Below the pieces are notes generated by a model. The model saw nothing but the letters and a program-made list of their open reading frames with translations, ran no database searches and was not told the DNA's origin. Made by a program: the position numbers and the translations under genes. Shown one piece after another: positions 36,957-47,060 of a stretch of 64,000 nt of DNA (position 1 is the stretch's first letter; each line of letters opens with the position of its first letter). This stretch comes from Eurosta solidaginis (Eukaryota > Arthropoda > Insecta > Diptera > Tephritidae), in NCBI RefSeq assembly GCF_040869045.1, contig NC_090321.1, positions 33,539,426 through 33,603,425 on the forward strand. Direction: 5' to 3'.

Positions 36957-37164
36957 AAATTCACACTCAATGATAAAAGATGATCTTAAACTTGTTGTAT
37001 AAATACTCGAAATCGCGCAAGCAAAAAATAAACATTAGCTCTAAGCACTTTTCTGCCTTTTGGCCATTGGTTGGCATTGTAATGTGCCCAACTATTTAAT
37101 CACACTTCACATATATACATCACTTCACTTTTATTATGCGTATTCTAATATAAAATATACTTAC

Positions 37165-37390
37165 CCAAATTAATTGTTGGCACTACATTCTCATTAAGCC
37201 TATCTCCAAAGGGTTCCTTTGGGAAGTGAGGACCGCAAACGTACATCAGTACATTTTGGTGCTCCTGCAGCTTTGAATTTGCAAGCGACTGCTCCTTTAT
37301 GTTCTTCGGCATCTGGAAGAACTTCACTTTTCTGTCGGATACAGTTGTACGACCGCATCCCAATACCACACACTTTCTATCACTTGGCAT
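37165..37390 (-). CDS. THAP-domain exon (first coding exon; rest not found)
   Basis: From ATG at 37390 about 75 residues: 'MPSDRKCVVLGCGRTT..KVKFFQMPKN..YVCGPHFPKEPFGD..VVPTINL'. This is a C2CH THAP zinc finger (C-x4-C ... C-x2-H) with the closing 'VPTINL' motif. It ends at a consensus donor (ttgg|gtaagt, 37165/37164). THAP domains bind DNA and are found in P-element transposases and in host transcription factors. The decayed P-like transposase lies about 4 kb downstream on the same strand, but it has its own THAP-like segment. This could therefore be another P-like copy or a domesticated gene. No partner exon could be confirmed. Confidence 0.65.
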
Positions 37391-37529
37391 TTTAATGTTT
37401 GTAATTACAATACTTAGACGCTTTGGTTTCACTTGCAATCGCATTTACTCTTGGCGAACAATTGACGTTCGTTAGAAAATTGTTTAAAGCTGGCATCATA
37501 TTTTTGGCTTATCTCATATAAAGTCACAC

Positions 37530-37795
37530 AAATTGGCGGTAGGTAATTTACCACATTACCTACTTGAATATTAGCAAAGAACGCGGTGTTTTCGTTAAAA
37601 TTTCACAAAAAAGGTTATTGAAAACGTTAACAAATAGTTAAATTGTGGTTATTTTATCAAAATAAAGCTTTTCTAGCGTTGGAAATGACGAAATTCATGC
37701 CACATTTCCCTAATGGTAAATTACCTACCCGGGATTTGATGGTTTACTGTTTCCCAATATTCGTTCTGTTGGCGGTTCTCTATAGTTAAACGTCT
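37530..37795 (+). mobile_element. hAT-MITE copy (left end lost)
   Basis: Shares 'ggcggtaggtaat', 'accacattaccta', 'gaaaacgtta', 'ctagcgttggaa' and 'gttctgttggcggttctct' with 30066-30392. It ends AAACGTCTCTG. Confidence 0.8.
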
Positions 37796-37854
37796 CTGGT
37801 TCGCATATATTATTTGTTTTCAAACACCAAACACTTGTCTTTGCTTTGCTATAT

Positions 37855-38098
37855 TCTCGGTTGGTTAAATTTGGCATGAATTTCGTCAACTCCAACGCTA
37901 GAAAACCTTAATTTTGATATAAAAATTTAACAATTTTTTTAACGTTTTCAATAACTTTTTTGTGAACTTTTAATGAAAACACTGCGTTTTTTGCTAATCC
38001 TGAAGTAGGTGATGTGATGAATTATATACCGCTAGTTTGACAATTTCTATTGCTGTCCGTCGTTGGCTGTTCTCTATAGTTATACGTCTCTGGCATTG
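37855..38098 (-). mobile_element. hAT-MITE copy, inverted body
   Basis: Carries the reverse-complement of the family body ('gaatttcgtcaactccaacg', 'acgttttcaataac', 'tttgctaatcctgaagtagg'), but ends 'atacgtctctg'. With 37530-37795 it forms an imperfect inverted pair. Confidence 0.75.
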
Positions 38099-38994
38099 AC
38101 TTTGTTTTTCCTTCTTCTTATTTTCAGCAATGGCCGACCTTGCTTAGATTTGCACTTCACAATTTTTTTGTGGTTTCACTTTTAAATAACAATTTCTAGC
38201 TTTAAGCCTTTAAAGCAGTTGATGCACTTCACTTATTTTAAAACAGTTTGTCACTTTAAATTTATTTAAATTATTATTCAGTGATAAAACTGAAACAAAA
38301 ACTACGCGAAAGACGAGCCAAAAAGTATGGTGAACTGCAGTAACCTGCTCTTTCATAAAATTTTTGGTTTCTCGCTGAATTTTGAAGCAGCGAATTCAAC
38401 CTTCTTATAATTTTAACTTCTTTGAATTCCCTATGTTATGTGTGCACACGAATTCTGTTGTTCCTCTGCTAAACAATAATTCAGTGGTGAACTCTGTAGG
38501 AATATATTTTATATTAATTATATTTTTTAATATTTTTTATTTCAATATATTAATAATGGTGTTATCATTCAAAAATTACTTAAATCTAAATTTTCTAATT
38601 TTAACAAAGTTGAAACAAGTAAAGTAAAATTATAAACCCTACAAACTCCTTTCCCGCGAATTACACCGTCTTTTGCTTCACATCATTCGCGTAATGTTCC
38701 GCCTCTGTGTATCGACATTCTCTGCCGAAATGTCGAAAAAGAAAAGCATAAGTTTAAAAGTTCATTAGCGATTAATTTTAGAATTCTATTGAATGTGTAT
38801 TTGCAAATGTTAAGTGATTAGAAATTAATTTGTTTATTAAATATGTACACAATGTTTTTTTGTAAGTTTATATATTTCAATTAACTACTTTGCAATAAAT
38901 TCAATGCATTAAACATTTGTTTTTCTTCTATTTTTCCCTACGTTTTGTTTAACTCTTTTTTTAGATATTAAATTTTTAACTTCTGTCTTTAGGA
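38099..38994. other. AT-rich stretch, no gene
   Basis: No recognisable coding sequence. The ORF 38382-38627 is AT-rich and featureless. Confidence 0.5.
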
Positions 38995-39085
38995 GCTTGT
39001 ACAACCAACTTAAGCGGCCGAAGTGGCAGGGTTAACTACAGTCAACTTTAACTCTATTTTAAACTCGCACTGAAAAACCGGGCCA
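38995..39085. mobile_element. fragment of the intron-5 MITE family
   Basis: 'aagcggccgaagtggcaggg' and 'aactcgcactgaaaaaccgg' match the right half of 29729-29900. Confidence 0.7.
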
Positions 39086-39114
39086 TAATCAGTTTAATGT
39101 TGAATAACAAACTA

Positions 39115-39430
39115 ACTAACGCGCTTAACCAGAGAACGTATAGCAATAGAGAACCGCCAACAGAACGAATAATGGGAAAGAGTAAACCATAAAATCGCGT
39201 GTAGGTAATTCATCAATCGGGAAATGTGGCATGAATTTCGTCAATTCCAACGCTATAAAACCTTTATTTTAATATAATAATCACAATTTAACTATTTTTT
39301 TTAACGTTTTCAATAATTTGTTTGTGAACTTTTAACGAAAACACCGCGTTTTTTGCTAATCTTCAAATAGCTAATGTGGGGAATTACGTACCACCAGTTT
39401 GACAATTTCTATTGTCCGAGTTCAGTTCGT
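39115..39430 (-). mobile_element. hAT-MITE copy
   Basis: Begins 'ccagagaacgtatagcaata' and runs through 'gaatttcgtcaattccaacg' to 'ccagtttgacaatttctatt'. It is an inverted copy of the 30066-30392 family. Confidence 0.8.
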
Positions 39431-40029
39431 TCGATTTTTATTTGTAATGTACCTGATTGGTGGGTATTAAAAAATTACCTTCTACACATTTTTAAGAAGT
39501 TTAGATTAATATATATTGTGATTGTTGGAAAGAGGATGCATTTTTTAATTAACACAATCTCTTAAAACAAACAAAACTACCTCATTAAGATGTGTAGAAG
39601 CAATTTAAATTTACCCCTCAAATGGGACATTAGAAATAAATTTCACAAAAAGCATGAACTCACGTCTCTTATTATATATATTATCTCTGGTTATACGTTC
39701 TCTAAGCTTATCGATTGTATTTGATTGACGTTTATTCTAATTGAGAGTCGATACAGTAAGCCAACGCAATTCAAAACTGCAACTGTGTCTGTATTGTCAA
39801 GAGTACTATGATCATGATGGTAGTGGTTTAGTCGTTGATCAACTAGCAACGAAGCAAGACAAATGCACGCATTGTTTGCTAACATTAAAAAATATTTCCT
39901 AAATATACTAAGAAAATATTCTTTTATTATATGACAATACCTAAGAACTAAAGTAAGTATAATGCTAACACTAAAAAGCTGAAATATTCCGTGCTTGAGC
40001 TTTTTTAAAAAAATAGGTTGTTTTGAAAT
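39431..40029. other. no gene seen
   Basis: AT-rich. A hAT-MITE-like end ('ctctggttatacgttctcta') sits near 39690. The ORF 39691-40116 (-) crosses the LINE tail and is spurious. Confidence 0.5.
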
Positions 40030-40099
40030 TCGTACGATGTTGCTACTGTTGTTGTTGTTGTTGTAGCAGTGCTTCGCCCCACCTAACAGACGCGACCGA

Positions 40100-43000
40100 T
40101 CACAAACTGTCATCAATATCCTCTAACGGGAGTCCAAGGAAACTTGCTGTTTCAACAGGGGTGGACCATAGGGAAAGGGGTGTTAGAGGCGTTGGTTCCA
40201 CATTACAATTAAAGAGATGGTTGGTGTCATGTGGGGACACATTGCAAGCGGGGCATACATTTTGTATGTCGGGGTTGATTCTGGATAGGTAAGAGTTTAA
40301 CCTGTTACAGTATCCAGAACGAAGTTGAGCCAGAGTGACACGCGTTTCCCTGGGGAGTATGCGTTCCTCTTCCGCAAGTTTTGGATACTTTACTTTGAGT
40401 ACTGGGTTCACCGGGCAATTCCCGGCATAAAGGTCCGACGCCTGTTTGTGGAGTTCACCAAGGACCTGCTTATGTTTTTTCGCTTCATACGGCTGTGTTC
40501 TCAGATGCCGTATTTCCTCAAAATGCTTACGGAGATGACTCCTTAAGCCCCTAGGCGGTGCTGGCTCGTCAATCAGATGTCTGTTGGGATGCCCAGGTTT
40601 CTGGGTATTCAACAGGAACTGTTTGGTCAGCATCTCGTTTCTTTCCCTGATGGGGAGTATTCTCGCCTCATTATGTAGATGGTGTTCTGGGGACATAAGA
40701 AGACAGCCCGTGGCAATTCTGAGAGCAGTATTTTGGCAGGCCTGTAGCTTCTTCCAGTGGGTAATTTTTAGGCTTGGCGACCATATGGGTGACGCGTAGC
40801 ACGTAATCGGCTGGCTAATTGCTTTGTATGTAGTCATGAGCGTTTCTTTATCTTTTCCCCAGGTACTGCCAGCAAGGGATTTGAGGATTTTGTTACGGCT
40901 CTGAATTCTCGGAACAATTGCGGCTGCGTGCTCACCAAAATGTAGATCCTGATCAAACGTCACACCCAAGATTTTGGGGTGTAGGACAGTCGGTAGCGTA
41001 GAGCCATCGACGTGGATGTTCAAAATGGTCGACATTTGGGACGTCCATGTTGTAAATAAGGTCGCGGAAGATTTAGTCGGTGATAATGCCAGGTTTCGCG
41101 AGGCGAAAAAACTGGAGAGATCAGGGAGGTAGCCGTTTATTTTATTGCATAGCTCATCGATCTGTGGGCCTGGGCCTGTGGCCATTACTGTGCAGTCATC
41201 GGCGTAGGAAACGATTGTGACTCCTTCCTGTGGCACCCCTTGTTTAATTCTCCTTGGCTTTGATGTTTCGTTTCTAAATAGCACCGATGCCTGCCGACCA
41301 CCCAGATAATTTGCGGTCCACCTTTTAAGACATGGGGGAAGGGTAGACCCTTCCAGGTCTTGCAGTAACGAGCCATGGTTGACCGTATCAAAAGCTTTTG
41401 ATAGGTCTAGCGCTACGAGTACTGTTCTATGGTGGGGGTTTTGATTTAAACCGCAATTTATCTGGGTGCTGATGGCATTTAGCGCGGAGGTAGTGCTATG
41501 GAGTTTTCTGAAGCCATGCTGATGGGAGGCTAGTTGCAAATTTGCTTGGAAATAAGGGAGCAAAATGGCTTCGAGCGTCTTTGCTACTGGCGATAGGAGA
41601 GATATCGGACGATACGACTCTCCTATGTTAGCTGGTTTACCAGGCTTTAGTAGCGGGACCACCTTGGCCATTCTCCATTTCTCGGGTATGACAAAGGTGG
41701 AAAGAGACAGGTTGAAGACCTGCGCTAAATATTTGAAACCCTCTTTCCCTAGGCTTTTAAGCATCGGCATGGCTATGCCGTCTGGGCCCACTGCTTTGGA
41801 TGGTTTAGCGCGACCAATGGCGTCCTCAACCTCTTTAGCGGTGATGGTGATTGGTGACGCGCTGAATTTGTGTTTATGTGCGTGTCTGTTGGCCCTCCGT
41901 CTAACTTTGTCGACCGTAGAATGCATTATATATTGTCGGCAGAAAGCGCTCGCGCATTTTTTCGCATCCGACAGCACTTTGTCGCCAAAGGCGATGGAAA
42001 CTTTGTCTTTGTGCTTAGTCGGATTCGATAGGGACTTTACGGTGGACCAAAGTTTACCCACACCGGTAGAGAGGTTACAACCTCTTAGGTGCTCCTCCCA
42101 TTTCGCCCGCTTGTGTTCATCCACAAGCAATCTGATGCGTTGGTTTATATCCCTTATTTGGGGGTCGCCTGGATCAAGCTGCCTTATAAGGTCACGTTCT
42201 CTCGCTAAGTTTGCGGCCTCCGCCGGGAAGTGGGGCCGGATTTCGGGAATTCTCCCGGCGGGAATGAAACGTGCCGAGGCGGATTCAATGACCTTGCGGA
42301 AGGCACGCTCCCCTTGGCGGGCATCAGTCGGGATAGGGAGGGCAGCAAAGAGGTTGTCTGTAAAGGATTTATATTCTTCCCACTTTCCTTTTTTAAAGTT
42401 TATGAAAGTGCGTTTTTCGGTGACGATGAAGTCGGCGGTACGCTCGAGCGAAACAAGTATAGGCAGGTGGTCGGATGCCAATGATACCATCGGCTGCCAG
42501 TTGACGCAGTTTACGAGTTCTGCGCTCACGATTGAGATATCTGGCGAACTGTGACAGCTTCCTACCATACGTGTGGGGGCGTCTCCGTTTATTGTGCAGA
42601 ACGTCGTTTCTTCTATTTGATCCGCCAACATCTCGCCCCTACTGTCCGCCCGCAAATTTGAATGCCATAGATCATGATGGGCATTGAAGTCGCCTAAAAT
42701 AATGCGATTGTTTCCAGTGAGTAAGGCTCTGATATTAGGGCGGTATCCACCGGGGCAACAGGTGGCAGGGGGGATGTAGATGTTGATGATTTCTAGGTTT
42801 GCATCGCCTGACCGGACAGATAGGCCTTGACGTTCTAAGACGTTGTCCCTGCGGTCGATGCCAGGATCAAATATGTGATATTGCACAGAGTGGTGTATTA
42901 TAAACGCGAGACCGCCTCCATTTCCGCTCTCGCGATCTTTTCTGTGGACATTATACCCAGAGCAGGTCTGCAATGCAGATCGTGCTGTGAGTTTAGTCTC

Positions 43001-43363
43001 TTGAATCGCAGCAATGCGGATGTTGTGCCGCTTCATGAAATTGACTATCTCCGTAATCTTCCCAGTTAGTCCATTACAGTTTAACTGCAGAATTCTGAAG
43101 TGCATGAGGGGAGACGTCGCCACTCTGGGGGTAAGTGACGGGTGACTACGCCTGGGTTGAGGAAGGCCAGGACGCAATTGCTGTTGTGGCCCTGGGACTG
43201 GGCGTCCTTGGGCAAGCATTGGGGTACCCGGATGATTTGGGTTTGCGACCTGGCAACATGGCGCGATGAAACCCGTCGAGGGGTTGCCGTCGGGGAGACC
43301 AGAACATCTAGGAAAGTGGCACCACCCAAGGCAGGAGCTGCATTGGGCGGATGTCGCAAACAT
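40100..43363 (-). pseudogene. LINE main ORF: PHD finger, endonuclease, RT (1087 aa, RT gap)
   Basis: The frame is open upstream of the Met at 43363, reading 'TSVCTVCQHRIY' before it, so the PHD finger is complete (C-T-V-C .. C-S-S-C-L-G-W-C-H .. C .. A-P-C-C). The AP endonuclease has 'LQLNCNGLTGKITEI', 'AIQETKL', 'ILGDFNAHHDLW' and 'ASDHLPI'. RT has 'KPSKAVGPDGIAMPML', 'YRPISLLSPVAKTLE', 'HQHGFRKLHSTTSAL', 'VALDLSKAFDTVNH', 'IKQGVPQ' then directly 'EGVTIVSYADDCTVMA'. Relatives have about 20 residues between GVPQ and the YADD block, so an in-frame deletion (at about 41225-41240) has removed RT motif sequence. The C-terminal Cys finger is 'CPACNVSPHDTNHLFNC'. It is otherwise uninterrupted. Confidence 0.88.
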
Positions 43364-43425
43364 ATATATTCTGTGCTGGCAAACGGTGCAAACGGAGGTA
43401 GGGACTAAGAGTCTGGTTCCCTGAC

Positions 43426-44031
43426 CTACACGATTGCTGCCGGAAAAGAGGGGGGGGGGGGGAGAAGACGGGGGCAGGGGCTGTTGCTCAGCATTGCTTC
43501 CGACTCTACTACGAAGATTGTAGTTATGAGTGGTAGCAGCTGTTTGAGTTGTTGGCGCCGTAAGGCGCGAGCAGCAGCGGGTACTTGTTGTGGCTTGCTG
43601 AGCAGCGGGGCTGCTGGAAGGTAATGGGGGGGGGGGGGTCTTAGACGTAGACTACGAGGCGCCCTTGGGCGTGAACAGCAAGGAGCCACAAAAGATTTAT
43701 AAAAGTTACGTGGACGTCGGGTTTTGGGATCAAGCCCAGAACAACCTGTCCGATGCAACCATCCCTTACACGAGACACACTGAACAGAGTATGACCGTCC
43801 TAAAAAGATTCTTTTCCGGCAGATGCAGCAAAACCATTTCTCAGGACCGGGGTCAGGAGACGGACCCGGATTGGATTCGATACCTTCCCGGAGCAAGAGA
43901 ATATGGAGCAGTCCTGCTGCAAGGAGCTGCTGGGAGGATGACAATTTGTGGGAGGGACGAAACAAATTAAATGGGGTTACACTGAAATGACAGTCCTTGG
44001 TCGGGAAAAATCCCGAGTCGCTCCGGTACAT
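43426..44031 (-). pseudogene. LINE N-terminal region: 2A-like peptide plus PHD finger (201 aa)
   Basis: Residues 35-49 are hydrophobic (QQLLAAGLLHILLLRE), followed by G-I-E-S-N-P-G-P at 50-57, which resembles the 2A ribosome-skipping motif DxExNPGP with Gly for Asp. A PHD-type finger follows: C68/C71, C85/C88, H93, C97, C118/C119. A Pro/Gln-rich linker ends at a stop at 43426. The next frame (PHD2-EN-RT) is open through this point in another phase. Two 13-base G runs (43450-43462, 43626-43638) offer an obvious slippage site. I infer one ancestral polyprotein. Confidence 0.75.
43861..43884 (-). other. 2A-like peptide coding site
   Basis: Minus-strand codons give G-I-E-S-N-P-G|P. In 2A peptides the nascent chain separates between the last Gly and Pro. 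The expected leading Asp is Gly here. Confidence 0.7.
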
Positions 44032-44065
44032 AGAACCGACTGCCTTGGGAAGCGCTACTAGTTGC

Positions 44066-44351
44066 TGTTGGGTCTATGTATATTTAGTTGTTTACTCTAT
44101 TTTATTTATGTTAATCTTTCACATTAATATTATTTTCTATAATTTATTTTTAATATAATTTGATTTATTCAAAGAATAATATATATAAATATCTAATTTA
44201 CAAAATTGAGTAATTTATTAATATTTTGAAAGATACAAAAATTTTCATTTAAAAAAGGTAACATAATTAATTAAAAATATTGCAAGTAGAAAAACAGGTT
44301 AAAGTATTAACATAAATAAAATAGAGTAAACACCTAAATATAGACCCTACA
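44066..44351. mobile_element. solo LTR, 286 bp, TSD GTTGC
   Basis: GTTGC at 44061-44065 and 44352-44356. The ends are TGTTGGGTCTATGTA and TATAGACCCTACA, and the inverted similarity extends about 50 bp inward. It is related at the ends to the LTRs of the Gypsy element at 55356-61946 ('ctaaatatagaccctaca'). Confidence 0.85.
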
Positions 44352-44494
44352 GTTGCAACTCCGCTTTTTCAGCGACTACTAACACCATTGTGAATTCATG
44401 TTTGAAAAAACGTTCACAATAGCAAACTGCCTGGATCACCTGTTAAATCGCTGTTCGATTACTTAAATCATTTGCTCAATAGTGTTTTTTACGA

Positions 44495-45172
44495 CTGGTA
44501 TATTGCATTACTATTTACATATTTTAAAATGTTTGCTTGACTGGCTGCTCATTAGACTGGGTCGATTTATTAACCGATATCGCGCCATCGATTTTTCGAT
44601 AGGATTTTGGCTCAGGAAAAAAGTTCCACTACGCATACCCAAAAAAATAATTTTCGGGCCTGCGAAAAAAAATGGCGAAAGGGTAAATTTTTCGACCACA
44701 ACTTTCCTTAAAACCCAAAACTGGTATATTGCATTACTATTTACATATTTTAAAATGTTTGCTTGACTGGCTGCTCATTAGACTGGGTCGATTTATTAAC
44801 CGATATCGCGCCATCGATTTTTCGATAGGATTTTGGCTCAGGAAAAAAGTTCCACTACGCATACCCAAAAAAATAATTTTCGGGCCTGCGAAAAAAAATG
44901 GCGAAAGGGTAAATTTTTCGACCACAACTCTCCTTAAAACCCAAAACTGGTATATTGCATTACTATTTACATATTTTAAAATGTTTGCTTGACTGGCTGC
45001 TCATTAGACTGGGTCGATTTATTAACCGATATCGCGCCATCGATTTTTCGATAGGATTTTGGCTCAGGAAAAAAGTTCCACTACGCATACCCAAAAAAAT
45101 AATTTTCGGGCCTGCGAAAAAAAATGGCGAAAGGGTAAATTTTTCGTCCACAACTCTCCTTAAAACCCAAAA
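44495..45172. repeat. three tandem 226-bp units
   Basis: 'ctggtatattgcattac' starts at 44495, 44721 and 44947, exactly 226 bp apart. The units are almost identical, so amplification is recent. Each contains an arm of the TIR element at 9845-11710. The ORFs repeated three times on both strands here are artefacts. Confidence 0.95.
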
Positions 45173-45175
45173 AAT

Positions 45176-45312
45176 TTACTCTTTCGCCATTTTTTTTTTC
45201 GCAGGCTCGAAAATAATTTTTTTTGGGTATGCGTAGTGGAACTCTCTTTTCCTGAGCTCAAATCCTATCGAAAAATCGATGGCGCGATATCGGTTAACTT
45301 TCGTCCATACAA
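45176..45312. mobile_element. inverted arm of the same TIR element
   Basis: 'tttgggtatgcgtagtggaa' through 'aatcgatggcgcgatatcgg' is the reverse complement of the arm inside the 226-bp units, closing a foldback structure. Confidence 0.85.
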
Positions 45313-45735
45313 ATGGACCCAGGTTACTGCTCATGTTTTCTCTATTAGCTAGGTTTTTTAGAATATGCATTCTGATTTTATATAGGCACATTTAAAGTAA
45401 AAGCTGGTTTGAAACACGTATGGGCAATTTATGACAGTTCAATTTATTTATCGCGAGCAAACAAACAAATATTTCTTCCATTCTCTGGTCATTCGTGACA
45501 GCCATTCTCCATGTTGTTGTTGTGGTAGATTGAGAAGTTTTTAAATATATGTATTTAAATTTTCGTTTTCTCCAACACTAGGTGACTAACCCCCGGTTAA
45601 ATCGATGATTGGGAAAATTTTTTTGAGCAAGTCGAAAAATCTGTTGTGAATACACGAAAACTAACAAAACAGCTGACTTTTGTTTACACTTTTTGCTTGC
45701 ACTTAACTTAGACGCGAAGCTTCAGTTAGCATTTA

Positions 45736-46099
45736 AATAAAAAATAAATGTAAGGCGCGATAACCTCCGAAGAGATCTAAGGCCGAGCTTCTCTTCCAAT
45801 TTGCGTCGTGCTCCTCTTGATTTTCCCTACAAATTGGCCGGATGGGACCTACATGTTTTATGCCGACTCCGAACGGCATCTGCGAGGCAGATGAGTTTTC
45901 ACTGAGAGCTTTTCATGGCAGAAATACACCCGGAGCGCTTGTCAAACACTGCCGAGGGGCGACCCCGCTTAGAAAAATTTTCTTCTAATTTAAAAAGCTT
46001 ATTTCTAAAATTTTGATGTTGCTTTGCCCGGGGTGCGAACCCAGGACATACGGTGTGGTAGGCGGAACACGCTACCATCACACCACGGTGGCCGCCAAA
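45736..46099 (-). mobile_element. tRNA-derived SINE, copy 2 (13-bp TSD, empty site known)
   Basis: Target cagttagcattta at 45723-45735 and cagttatcattta at 46100-46112. The same sequence without the SINE occurs once at 49527-49539. The B box on the minus strand reads GGTTCGCACCC (46031-46041), near the GGTTCGANNCC consensus. The A-box-like segment is at about 46071-46087. Confidence 0.93.
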
Positions 46100-46940
46100 C
46101 AGTTATCATTTAGAAAACTATAATTTCGTAACTTATAGATAAGTGATTAGCTGAAAACCATAAACGCGCCCCTAAGTTGCACAAGCATGCAAATTTTATG
46201 GAAACACCTCTGATAAAATCTTGCCGCTTAACTTGACATTTACAGCTTTGGCAGAAAAACGCACACAATATAATATATAAAAATTGACAAGAAACACAAG
46301 TTGACATGTTGCGTTTAACTACGTCATTTTATCTTAGCTGTCAAAAATGAAATGTCACGCAACGCGCCACCAAAGTTTTATTATACTTGACTTTTAGATA
46401 TTAGGTCCCAAAGCTGTCAAATTGTCGCTTAAAGTGGTATATCTCCGCGAAAGATCTTTATGACCAAAAATGCCAAATTTCGATTTCCATTATGATTAGC
46501 AACGATTTGGGTGACAATAAACTGTTGACAGAACTATTATCAACGTTAGATTTGCTTTTTTTTACAACTTTTGACGTGTGTAAATATGTTTATAAATTTT
46601 GGCGTTTAAAAACACTCTAGGATACATATATAATCAAACCCATTTTATTATTTTCTATCTAGTTCTCCTTGCTTGTTCAAAATTATTTTTAAAATTTTTT
46701 TTTACTATCAAGTTTTAATGATTGAATTTCGAAAAAAAAAAAAATTTTTAATTTTTCAAAAAAAAAAAACTAAGAAAAGCTATTTTTTTTTGTTGTAGAT
46801 ATTTTTTCTCAAAGTAAAAGCAAAGCTATCTTCGAAAAAATTAAAAGAATTGCAGATGAAAAGTATCATTTAAAATTTAATAAAAAAATTCCATTTGCAA
46901 TGACTACTTTATCGTAAATACAGTTGTAACTCCTTTATTA

Positions 46941-47060
46941 AGTGATGTATATTGTAACGATTTTCCGTTATCCCTGTCTCAAAACCAAATTTGACAAGGG
47001 ATGACGGAAAATCGTTCCAATATACACCATTTATCTACCCTGTCGGAAAATCAACAAATA
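46941..47060. mobile_element. PLE-1 terminal fragment, 120 bp, inverted-repeat form
   Basis: Two head-to-head copies of the PLE-1 end ('gaacgattttccgtcat' type) form a near palindrome. The collinear site in copy B (50241-50247, 'tttatta|agactcac') lacks it. Confidence 0.8.

Larger units (their letters stand above)
40030..44060 (-). mobile_element. nearly full-length CR1/L2-like LINE with PHD fingers and 2A-like peptide
   Basis: Minus orientation, ending in a (CAA)n tail at about 40040-40063. The coding region runs 44031 to 40100 as two long frames. The first has a 2A-like motif and a PHD finger. The second has another PHD finger, AP endonuclease, RT and a Cys-rich C-terminus. Lesions are few: a frameshift in the poly(C) region near 43450 and an in-frame gap between RT motifs. 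A solo LTR (44066-44351) sits at its 5' side. It is a relatively young copy. Clade assignment is from protein resemblance and is tentative. Confidence 0.85.

Noticed and set aside
41565..42554. 329-aa plus-strand ORF
   Set aside because: Antisense to the LINE endonuclease-RT ORF; no domain.
44482..45236. Three near-identical ORFs on each strand
   Set aside because: Copies of the 226-bp tandem repeat.
46971..47030. Complete hammerhead in the PLE fragment
   Set aside because: Only the outer terminal sequence is present, without CTGANGA or GAAA elements.
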